The notes under the pieces are model-generated. The model saw only the letters and a program-made list of their open reading frames with translations, was not told the origin of the DNA and did no database searches. The position numbers and the translations under genes were made by a program. Source: Scedosporium boydii (taxonomy: Eukaryota > Ascomycota > Sordariomycetes > Microascales > Microascaceae). From it: a DNA stretch of 64,000 bases. Positions 21,548 to 31,179 of the stretch are shown one piece after another. Location of the stretch: NCBI GenBank assembly GCA_002221725.1, contig NJFT01000159.1, positions 1 through 64,000 of the forward strand, in the 5' to 3' direction. Positions within the stretch are counted from its first letter, which is position 1; each line of letters opens with the position of its first letter.

Positions 21548-21553
21548 AAAAAA
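21548..21553 (-). terminator. RNA polymerase III terminator (T6 on minus strand)
   Basis: A run of six A on the plus strand, 12 nt past the 3' end of the tRNA gene, is a T6 stop signal for Pol III on the transcribed strand. More T-rich runs follow. Confidence 0.75.
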
Positions 21554-21564
21554 GAAGAAGACCA

Positions 21565-21649
21565 GGTCCAACCAGGATTCGAACCTGGGCTTACGGAACT
21601 CTCAACATTCGTCAGAATCCGACGTCCTAACCAACTAGACCATTGGACC
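21565..21649 (-). tRNA. tRNA-Gln (CTG anticodon) with 13-nt intron
   Basis: Minus strand, 85 nt. Acceptor stem GGTCCAA pairs with TTGGACC; D arm GTCTAGTTGGTTAGGAC; T arm CCAGG-TTCGAAT-CCTGG. The anticodon loop reads TT-CTG-A followed by a 13-nt insertion one base after the anticodon, the canonical position of eukaryotic tRNA introns. Removal leaves a 72-nt tRNA with a four-pair anticodon stem and one T-T mismatch at its top. The CCA end is not encoded, as expected for a nuclear gene. Confidence 0.88.
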
Positions 21650-21831
21650 GCTCGTGATGCGTTTTCCGCCTCGGATCCAACGCTAAACGCTCTAGGGCTA
21701 GGTTGAGGAATTAGAAGAAATATCGCCTGTGAAAGTCATCATCTCTATCTTCACTGGGTATATTAATGTTGCTGACCGAGAGTATAGGCTCTGGAAGTGC
21801 GTTTGCTTTTTATTAATTCTTGTCAAGCTCT

Positions 21832-23041
21832 TCACTTGTCGTCACTGCTGTAGTCTTTCTCCGTTTCTTTCCCTTTCCCTTTTCCTTCCACTTCCTTCCC
21901 TTTTTCCATTGGTTTCTGGGCGTAAAATACGAACCTTTGCACGATCCTTATGTTAGCATGACTCGACAAAGATGAACAAAAGGGCGGGGAAAGAACTTGC
22001 ACCGGCCAGTAGGCATGGATTTCTTCATTCCTCAAATCCTCGCGGAGGTCGACAAGAAATTCGTCAAGCTCTTCTTTGGACCATCCAAGGAACCTAGTGA
22101 AGATGGCGTTGCTGATGGCCTCGAGCCCATTGGTAATGTTCTCGTACGTCCATTGGCCTGCGGGGTGTCAAGACGTGAATTAGCAGTCTCCCCGTAACTC
22201 ATTAGGGATGTTTGGTGCACAACGTACCTAGCTCCTTGAGCTTCGGCTCCTCGGACCATTGATTCTGCGGCCATTGGTACTTCAGTTCGACGACATCCGT
22301 GAATCCCGCCTCTTCCATCTGCTCTTTATACTTCAGCGCTGCGTCCAACGGACGGCCAAACGTCGTCGTCCCCTCCAGCAAAAGCCTCGACCACTTGCCC
22401 AGAGCTGAGTCCTCAGCCATGGAGCCATCGTCCGACGTCGGCGGGAGAACATCAACGACCTCGAACCAGCCGCCCGGCTCAAGGTTATCGTAGCACTGCT
22501 TGAATAATCTGGGCCAATCGCCGACGCACGCCGTCAAAAACCGCGCGTAGATAAAATTAAACTTTGACGAGTACGTCCACGGGTCCTCTACGTCATCGAC
22601 GTGAAAGTCGACATTCGGGGGCACGTAAGGAGGCTGGATGGGACTGAGATCAACTCCGGTAATGTGCGCCTCGGGAAATTCGGCGGCAAACTCGAGCGCC
22701 CAACAGCCCGTACCCGTGCCGAGATCGAGCACGCGATCGACGGGGTACTTTAAGTCCTTGCCAGCCGGACAGAGATAGAGGCTATCGAAAGTGAGGATGC
22801 ACAGCGTATGCTGCAGCTCCAACCGCTCCTGTTCCGGGTCGTCGTTGGGGCCCAGGTACATGCCGTCTTTGTAGGCATGGTAGGTGCGGCCGTTTTCAAC
22901 GCGGTAGCGCATGATGCTGCTGCTGAGGGATGCGGAGGAGCTCATCAGGCTTGAGGCGGCATCGGAGGAGAAGTCGTCGGCCTCAATCAGATCGCAATCC
23001 ACCTCGATACGGATTGGATCGTGGCGCGACGACGAGGCCAT
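21832..23041 (-). CDS. LaeA-like class I methyltransferase
   Basis: Exons 23041-22228, 22157-22001 and 21934-21832 give 357 aa. Hallmarks are ENGRTYHAYKDGMYLGPNDD followed by EQERLELQH, the SAM-binding motif RVLDLGTGTGCWALEFA, ITGVDLSPIQPPYVPPN, and a C-terminal HAYWPV...YAQKP block before a Lys/Glu-rich tail. This is the family of LaeA and the many fungal UMTA-type methyltransferases that act on chromatin-linked regulation or small molecules. The last intron is best modelled as a GC-AG intron (GCAAGT donor, 66 nt). Because 66 is a multiple of three and the frame stays open, retention would add 22 residues rather than break the protein. Role by homology only. Confidence 0.88.
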
Positions 23042-24449
23042 GGTGGATGGCCGGGCGAGGAGATGGCCGGGGTTGGATCCAATCCCTTGGGAGCACGGAA
23101 GAATTTGGCCGATTTTGGAAGGCTACCAACCAATCTACCAACCAATATTTTCTCTGTGTGACGGGGAAATTCGGGCCAAGAAGGTGTGGCAGGTTGCAGG
23201 AAGAACGCGTTTTCGGTTTTCAGGTTTTACGTACGGGGGAAATTCGTCGCGCTGCTGCCGTACACGGATCCCAGCTGAAAAAGAAGTTCAGCGACCCTGG
23301 TCGTTTGACAGCAGTTGTGACGAGTCATTTTGCAGCAGTCGATTTAGAGATTAAAAGCGGCCTAATAGCGCAGCATTTGGCACCGGGGAACCGGGGATGC
23401 CAGCCACTGCAGTCTTAGCTGCTGATGTGTTTGGTCCGTTGATTGGTTGATCGAATCAATTCATCAATGTGCCATCTAATATTCAGTTCTTCACTGAGCG
23501 CATCTCGCACAGCTCTTTGTCGCTTAGATTACCATCGACAGGGACTCTCGCCTTGGCTCAATTGTCGGGCCCAGACAAAATCTGCTGATTTTACAACCTC
23601 AACCCGGGAAAGCGGGACATGGAACTGGATTCTTGCATTGCTTGGTATATGAATTCAGGCGCCTATGCAACGCAACAGGGGATCCTTGATGGGACTGTGG
23701 GCCGTTTGTGAGGAGGAAAAGGGGCAGGAGAAGAGCATCTCTTGATGATTGGGTCACCTTGCCCATCATACTAATTTGCTAGATTTACGATTCTTCACTG
23801 CCCAGTGGTCCCGAAGTTTAATCAAGAAGAAGGCATTTTCTGCCCCTTGGACCCGAGGCCATGGCGTCGGGATTCACGAAACCCAGCTGATCGACGTCCT
23901 TGGGCATCGTCGATAATTTGGACACGATGTCGTCACCGTCGACAAGCATTGTGGACAGCCATAGCGGAACTGTGGAAATGAATCGACCACAAGTATATCA
24001 TTAAAGGCCTTGTAATCGCCACTTCATTCACACATCTACCCCGAGTGTCTCCTCGTTGTTGTCCGAAACAAGGGAAAGGTTGCTCTGTCGTCGGTCACGA
24101 ATAACTCACCATTGGCCCAAGCCTTATCTTATTGTAACGCAGGGCTGCGGCGAGACAAAATATTCTAATCGATATTTCTCGTGTCTAAGGATGCTCATCG
24201 CGCTTCGTATTATTGGTAACGATCCCAGTTGGTCCCCTGAGAGTCACCGTCCTGAACTCACCAGTAAAAGTCGATGGTTCGAGCAAGAAAATCGTTTTCT
24301 CGGGCCTATAAAACAACCCTGCCCGGCAGGAATTATGTAATGTAAAGCAATAATGCCCAACGGATCTGACATGTAACAGGAATGTTTTTTCAGGCAGGCA
24401 TCAAACCTCTCCTCGGAGCCCAACATCGTTGCAGTGACATGAACGGATA
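23042..24449. other. intergenic, no gene recognised
   Basis: About 1.4 kb between the methyltransferase start and an NLR relic. Frames at 22911-23418 are shadows or promoter-region artefacts. Nothing coding is supported; part may be the lost 5' end of the NLR gene. Confidence 0.45.
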
Positions 24450-26100
24450 GTGATCTACCCAACGAAGACGGGTCTAGAGACATTAGCCGCTGTTAGCAGC
24501 ATATTCCAAGTAATCAGTTTCAGCCGGGAGACGATAAGTCTGTGCAAGAAGATATATCGCACTGGAAGCGGTGTCGATCCAGAGCTGGCAGAGAATGCTG
24601 CTTTCCTCGGCCACCTCTCATCCCAGATTTATCAGCTAGAGGATACCACGAAAGCGACGAGTCGAACCAAAGATGACCAGCAACTTGACGACATCCTGAA
24701 GAAATGCCAGACCTCCTCTCGAGACTTGCAGGAGGAAGTTGGCTTCATCACCGGCCACGCCAAAAACGGCAGCCTGGCCTCGACTCTTAAAGTAGCAGCC
24801 AAGACCACCTGGAGGAAGCGGAGACTTGATAGAGTGGAGAGGCAACTGGGCGATATCCAGAGGCTCGTGGAGGCAGGGTCGCTTGTGCGAATATGGTAAG
24901 CATTTCCATGAATGCAATGCCTTGGCATCACGGAGTTTATGAAGGATAATTCACTAAATACTCGCGGCAGCAACCGCGTTGATCTCGGCCAACAACAGTT
25001 GGATGCTTTGGACGCAGATCTTCGGTCATTTCTTCTGAAATACCAGGCAGGCGAGCGAACCGTGACGGGTCTCATTTCAACAGAGTCGTTAAGAACCAGA
25101 CATCACGTCTCATCTGAAGTCTCCAGACTTGAGGGAAGCTTGAATCTCCACACAGCCGAAACCCGGAATTCTGCAAAAGACGTCAAGAAGCACGTCAGTC
25201 AAACAGTTGGCGCGACTATGGCAACCTTTGCTGAGGTTCTACACAATCTCCACTTGGATGAGAAACGACAAGAGAACCGCGGACGTTTTCTGAAGAGCTT
25301 GAAATTCCCAGGAATGAACGAAAGGCGCCAGCAGATTCCTGAATCATTTCCGCGGACTTTCCGGTGGGCCTTCGCCGATGAAGCCTTCGGAGATGGTGCC
25401 CTCGGGGAAGACGTGGAGGTTGGCAACAATGAGGGGAGTAATGACGCCCGGGAGAGTGACGACAGTGGTAGTAAAGTAAATAAAACCCCTGAGAGCAATA
25501 ACCTACGTCGCTTGAGGACATATCAAGTCGCCTTTAACTCTAGAATTCGCGACACACCGTGGGATAACTTCGGCGACTGGCTTCGATCCGACAGCCCTGT
25601 CTACTGGATCAGTGGAAAACCAGGCGCTGGGAAGACAACTCTCGTCAAATATCTCCTCTCTAATGCGAAGACAAAAAGCGCTCTCGACGTCTGGAATAGC
25701 GGGTCTGTTCTCCTCTCACACTTCTTCTGGCGTCCCGGATCTCCAATGCAGCAGAATATAAAGGGTCTTCTGTGCTCCTTACTACATCAGTTGGTAGAAG
25801 CCAACGGTGAATTAATCGAGCACATCGTAGGCCCCTTCGACGACGCGATTCGGAAAGAGACTTACACCATTTTGTGATTTGCTGACAGCAATTCTAATAG
25901 CGGACTTGCATTTGACCGCGAAGCTGAGCATTCGGAGACTGTGCCATGTTATGGACCGCCTTCTAGGATGTGGAGCCAACACGTCGGATCTGGTGCATGT
26001 CCGATTCTTTATTCAAGATTCCGGCGAGGTGGAATTCGTCTCAGCTTCTAAATATAAGTTCAGCGTGGCCTACACCACTTGTGGCAAGAGGGGGGAGGGC
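24450..26100 (+). pseudogene. NACHT-type NLR relic with internal deletion
   Basis: The first exon reads GLETLAAVSSIFQVISFSRETISLCKKIY, the N-terminal helical domain common in fungal NACHT proteins, but there is no in-frame ATG (a TGA lies at 24435). An intron at about 24897-24971 joins it to a second exon with SPVYWISGKPGAGKTTLVKYLLSN (Walker A at about 25612-25640), then a region ending GPFDDAIRKETYTIL and a stop at about 25877. Where Walker B and the rest of the ATPase should follow, the sequence jumps in another frame to ADLHLTAKLSIRRLCHVMDRLLGCGANT (from about 25880), which resembles an NLR C-terminal segment. The start codon, most of the NTPase and the frame are lost, so it is dead. Confidence 0.75.
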
Positions 26101-26664
26101 ATGCCCAAGATTTGTATTCTCATCCTAGCATTCATTCTCATCGATGCCTTGACATACCGGCTCGAGGAAGCACTACGCGAGACTAAGCCTTCGGGAGAAA
26201 AATGCTGCGACATTGACCATGTCGCCGCCATCCGTGTTAAAAGAAATCCGATCAACACCGCTACCTGGCCGAGCCAACCTTCAAACACTCTTGATATGAT
26301 ATGTATAAGGGTCAAATTAATTTTATTTGGGGGATCTCTTGACCACATTCTCTGACAGAGACTATGAAATAAATCCACCATGAGACAGCTTGCTCCCATC
26401 CTTTAGTATTATTCGTCGTTGCGATTGTCTAGCACCTACTGGCATAGAAATAGACTCGGAAACATTCCCCCCTGCCTTTGGTGGAAACCGCATTCTGAAG
26501 CGCATTGACCCCGTTTGAAACAATTGAACCAACCCCACCTTGACATGGTTCAAAACATCCAGTGCGTCCTCTGCCTCACACTCAAAATTAACGCTCTGGG
26601 CGTAACTGTGGCACGAGGTTCGGACATTCAAGGACCACAAGAGGCGTCGTCGTGAGAATGTGAA
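26101..26664. other. non-coding or decayed sequence
   Basis: Short overlapping frames on both strands but no family-like protein; probably the decayed tail of the NLR relic and the 3' flank of the gene to the right. Confidence 0.4.
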
Positions 26665-27654
26665 TCAGGACGGCCTCCATACACGCGCTGCATAGGCTTG
26701 CAGCTCTGTCGTGCCGAGAATAATATCATCCTCTCCTTGGAGGGGTTCTCTGAGGAATAGATCGCGGAATTCGAGTCGTAGGAGACCTCTAGACACCGTG
26801 TACGAGCTCGGATTGGACCGCCTTGGATCGTGGGGGCCGATTCCTGGAACTTGTTTGATATCGATGGTGTGGATGCACGTCGGAATAAGGTTAGGTGGAC
26901 CTTGTGCTGCCATTGCCCGGGTTGTCGTTGCACCAGGGCGGGTACATTCTTCCTCCACAGCCTTCCACTTCTCTATACGAATATTTTTGAAGGACTGGTC
27001 CATTTTGACAAGCAGCACGATTTTCACAGCATAATTGGAGGCTTGAAACCACCACCGTCCTATTACCCTGAGAGATGGCCATGCCTGCGTGTACCCCGCT
27101 TCTATAACAAGGGTTGGAAAGTCATCTCCATGTCCGCGTTGTGAAATGGGCTTTCGGCACGAGTCGCCTTCTCCTTGTGACCTCAAGTTGCCGCTATGAT
27201 CCCGTTGATGGTAAGTTGCTGCACCAAGACCGCTCAACTCAGTGTGGAGATTCATTCGACCGGCGAGTACAATAATCAGGTCGTCGAGCAGCTTATGCAG
27301 ATTCTCGTGGGTGACGGTAGGAATAGTGATAAAAAGCAGTTCAGACTCTGCTAGATATAGTGACAATCGGAACTTCTGTTGCTTTTGGTCCCTTGTGGAG
27401 AAGATTCGGTCAAGGTCATGTCGCGAAACATTTCGCACTGTTAGGGAATCGCCTGGCGTGGTGTAGATTTTGGTGAATAGGTCCTCGACCCCAGCAAAGG
27501 TCAACTCTACGACCGATTAGCAAAAGCATGATATTCTGTAGAAAACAGCGGTCTTACCATTCGACTGCGGCAAGGGGGTAGCTGCTGTGCTCGTCAATGA
27601 CCTTGACGTCGACAGAGGGTCTGGTGATGTCCTGAAGCTGGTGGCAGAGTTCAT
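26665..27654 (-). CDS. fungal hypothetical protein, possibly nuclease-like fold
   Basis: Exon 1 from ATG 27654 to 27558 encodes a Ser/Thr/Pro-rich lead; exon 2 runs 27506-26665; 312 aa in all. The core reads DFPTLVIEAGYTQAWPSLRV then RWWFQASNYAVKIVLLVKMD and IRIEKWKAVEEE. I associate this pattern (a Val/Ile-Glu-Ala-Gly strand, a WW segment, a VKIVLL strand, IEKW) with a large family of fungal hypotheticals near repeats and NLRs. The Glu on one strand and Lys on the next recall a PD-(D/E)XK nuclease core, but that is inference. No signal peptide or membrane helix. It sits tail-on to the NLR relic. Confidence 0.6.
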
Positions 27655-29256
27655 GTCTGGCGATGCTTCGCGCGAATGTATCCTAGAGGCTGGGAGGCGT
27701 ACGAGTTGAGTCGCTGGCTGTGGTGGTGGGCTTGGGGGAAGCCTCTTTGGGTAGTTTGTGCTTTAGGGAGAAGAATTAATGTGAAGGTTAAATCGAGGGC
27801 GAAAACCTTCCCCGTGACCGAGGATCGTGACCTGTCTGATGGCACCTTCCCACGCTTGAGGTTACGATTAGCCACGGAAGACAAGTCACAATACTGAGTC
27901 CCCCCTTCAAGCGCAGGAAGGTGCTATTGTAACTGAGGATCGCGACTTGTCCTCCGTAGTTAATCGTGACCTTATTGGTTCATTGTTGTTCAAGAGTAAC
28001 ACTTGAACAGGACGTGGCTCCAATGTTTAGTCTCAACGCCGTTGGTCTCGTCTCGAGACTGCCTAGATACCGCGCCCAGTCTTCTCAGCTAACTGCTGGG
28101 TCATGAATAGTATCGGAGCTCGGGACATTGCTAATGATAGGAAATCATTTGATCCCTTACTTCTCGAGCGACGCCATCAAGCGATGAGAGTCTCCCATAG
28201 TTTAAGAGCTATTTGGCAGCAAGGGTGGAACCCGAGACGCGTCGGACTGTACATCCGAATGCTGTCGGAAGTTTATGAGCTTCCCTCTCGAGATTCATCT
28301 TTGCAAGTAACCTGGTCGAAGCAGGACATTTTCAGAACCCATCTAAGAAATTACACTTCCCTTCAATCACCCTCGGGCGTATAAAATGATCTATCAATAA
28401 AAACCGGAGAAGAGCTCCTCTAAAGTCTGCGAACTAATGGTAATATTCCTCTTCTAGAAGATATTTTTCTCGTGTGCGCTGGTCTTGTAACGAGATTTTC
28501 TTTTACCTTGGTAGCTGTGAAGTAATGATAGTTCCAAGGACGTCAGTTGACAGTGGAGAAATAATATTTAAAGATGGAGAAGATGATCCGTCCCTCTGTT
28601 TCCCAAGACTCGGGGCATGGCCTCAACAGACGTATCAAGTTGTCCCCCCTCCCTTTATAAAGCAAATACTCATGGCTTCCCAGCACATACGACCATAGCT
28701 CGCAGACAATTGAGGGTCCCGTCCGCTCCCCTGTACACAAGCTGCGAAGCGCCGGACTAGTAGTTGGGTCGGTGACGACCAGCGAATCCCCGGTGTTGTA
28801 TGTTTTTTGTCTACCTTCCTTCCTTCGTTTTCTTTTTTTCTTTTTTATTTAATTGTTATTTTTCCCGCCTCCTTTGTTACCTTTATTATATACCTATTAG
28901 CTAACCTTAACTCTTAATATATACTAGAGCTCTCTTATAGATAGTCTCTTTTCTAGATAAAGTACTTTATATAAGGGTGGACTACTAGGAATGTCTCATT
29001 AAGTGAAATAGCATGTTAGTTATTACAGGGTAGTGGGTTCGAGAAGATGCCTCCATTTGCACTGTTGTACTGATATGGGGCACGAGTTTCGATATGCTAG
29101 GAATGGTTCGGGTGAAGGCGCAGGGTCATCCACCTCTACTGCGGAGTAGTCACTGTCTTGGGAACACCAGAGTTTTGGGAACAATCACCGAGAACTTATA
29201 TATTTTGCCCAGGATAGTATCCGGGGTTAATTACTTCAGGACCAAGCTATCAAGAC
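27655..29256. other. gene-poor stretch
   Basis: About 1.6 kb between two hypothetical genes. Short frames (28103-28384, 28474-28698) lack any family pattern. The segment at about 28800-28980 is markedly AT-rich and is listed separately. Confidence 0.45.
28800..28980. other. AT-rich, TpA-rich block (possible RIP-mutated repeat remnant)
   Basis: A pyrimidine run (CTTCCTTCCTTCG followed by T-rich sequence) passes into sequence dominated by A, T and TA steps (TATATACCTATTAGCTAACC, TTAATATATACTAGAG). Composition differs sharply from the flanks. Excess TpA is the outcome of repeat-induced point mutation in ascomycetes; whether this was a repeat cannot be told from one copy. Confidence 0.45.
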
Positions 29257-29895
29257 CTATTCCGAAGTATTGAGCCATAGTACTCGGCCAGTTCCTTGGC
29301 GCAAGAAGGTAACTCCCGCCTCACTCATACCCTTCTGGTATCTAACCGTTTGCGTTTGTTGTGTGATGTAGTCAAAGTACGGGTTTGGCGCAGTCGCCGG
29401 ATCCCTAATAATGTTTCCTTCTGGGTACAAGAAGGCGAACTTCTCTTCGCCGACCCGAACATTGACGTGAGAGTGCTTCTCCGGGTCGTAGTCACATCGT
29501 ATCTCCCAGTAGTCGCCAGGCTTGATCTTGACAGAAGTCTGCTTCGATTTTCTTCCGTCGGGGATGACAACAACACCCCGGGCCTCAACGGTAGACCACC
29601 CGCGAAGGCCCGTCACTTGCTCTTTGTCGAAACTAAAATTGAGAGCCTGGTAAGCATGGGCTCTTATGCGTCTGTCGGAACTTGGGTGGTGAAGGGTCTT
29701 GGGATGTTGACTCTGTAAAGGGTATCAATCTCACCTTGTCCATTGTCGATTTGTTCCTCTCTCGGTTTGCGGTTCGAGGGGAAACTTGCTGAGGATGACC
29801 TTTAGGTCTCGAGCCTGTTCGATAACATCCTGGCTCCCTAGGACGCGGAGAGCGTCGCTTAGCAAGTATTTACTAGGGATGAGCTGTTCAGGCAT
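29257..29895 (-). CDS. small hypothetical protein (188 aa)
   Basis: Exon 1 29895-29735 and exon 2 29662-29257 join in frame through a GTGAGA donor and a CATAAG acceptor. The N-terminus (MPEQLIPSKYLLSDALRVLG) is helical. The C-terminal part looks like a compact beta-rich domain (TGLRGWSTVEARGVVVIPDG, VKIKPGDYWEIRCDYDPEK, VNVRVGEEKFAFLYPEGNII). Upstream in-frame codons to 30024 exist, but the Met at 29895 is preferred. No signal peptide, no family recognised. Confidence 0.5.
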
Positions 29896-31179
29896 CTTGG
29901 TTTGCCGATTCGAGAGGCGTGGGGGGAGGATTCGGAGGCGATCAGTGGAAACTTGGATTACAGTTCGGTGCGGAGGGGATGAAAAGAAAAGATCCAAGTT
30001 TATCCTACAGCCAGCCTGAGCCATTGATACCGAATGTGCGAGAATCGCCCAACATACCAGCTCAACACGGATTCAGTTGCGCTGATGGATGTCTTCCAAT
30101 CACATAATTAGCCTTCCGCCACTTCCCAGCTCTATGATGGTACCATTTCATCATACGCAGTGAGTGGTTCCGCCCAATCATCCACCTTTCTGTCCATGCA
30201 AAGGCTTCTTGGTGAGGAGGAGTCGAGACAGCCACGGAAACTTTGTTACACATCAGAGAGTCTGAGGGGCGGCAGGCAACCCCCTCCCGGTAGAGGGCAC
30301 AGAAACTCAAATTTAAGCATGCTCGATGGCGTTGGTGAGGCAGTAGTATGAAGGATCAAGGTCAAGAATATGCGGAAACGTCATAGAGCCCTAGCCCTCT
30401 CATAGCTAAAGCCTTCTAGGCAAGTACCCTCACGGCAAGGATTTTCTTCCTCCTGGGGCTATTCTGAGTCTACACAGGGTGTGCCTAATGATATATGAAG
30501 AGGACGGCCAAGTTGTCCCTGGTGGTGGATCCCTTCAGGTAGGAATGCATGTTTCTCAACAAGTAAGTCAAGGGCGACGGAGTGGCGCAGAGCGATCGTA
30601 TTGGCCAACTGGAAACTGGAAATATATATATATATATATATATAAATGAAGTGATGACGAAGATGAGGCGAACTTCTGCTCACAGAACTTTGACTTAGGG
30701 CCATTAGTGATCTAACAGTTGTCGTGCAGGTCGGGGATGCGAACATCTTGCAGCGGTCAGAGACCCGGTTGGCTGCTGAAATGCCTATAGGTTCGCCCTC
30801 TCTACCCGGAGGGTAACATGCTGCCTTACCGTGCCTCCCACATAGCCTTAACAGCACTCCGCACCACCAATCGCAAGCGCAGAGAATGAGAATGGGGAGG
30901 CACTGAACGAGTGGTTGCATAATCTCAGCGTGTTAAGAGGGTAGATAGAGGAGGTGAGGGGAAGAAAGTTATTATGAATGGCCGATGGGTTTGCAACATG
31001 TCAACTTGTGTGTTTTCTCTCCATCTTCGGTTACAATGGGAATAGTAGTGTCACTGCGGACGACAGCCAGTAACTCGCCTCCACACATATCAGCATTGTA
31101 ACCATGACCATCGTTCCAGTTACTTACCGATATTTCACTTGTTATAGACCAGTGTTAAGAATACAGCTTTATTTTCTGC
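29896..31179. other. intergenic with AT microsatellite
   Basis: About 1.3 kb. A minus-strand frame at 30459-30920 runs through the AT repeat (YIYIYIYI), so it is an artefact. No gene supported. Confidence 0.5.
30622..30644. repeat. (AT)n microsatellite
   Basis: About eleven AT units in a row, flanked by normal-composition sequence. Confidence 0.9.

Noticed and set aside
30459..30920. 153-codon minus-strand frame
   Set aside because: Passes through the AT microsatellite, producing an Ile-Tyr repeat; not a real protein.
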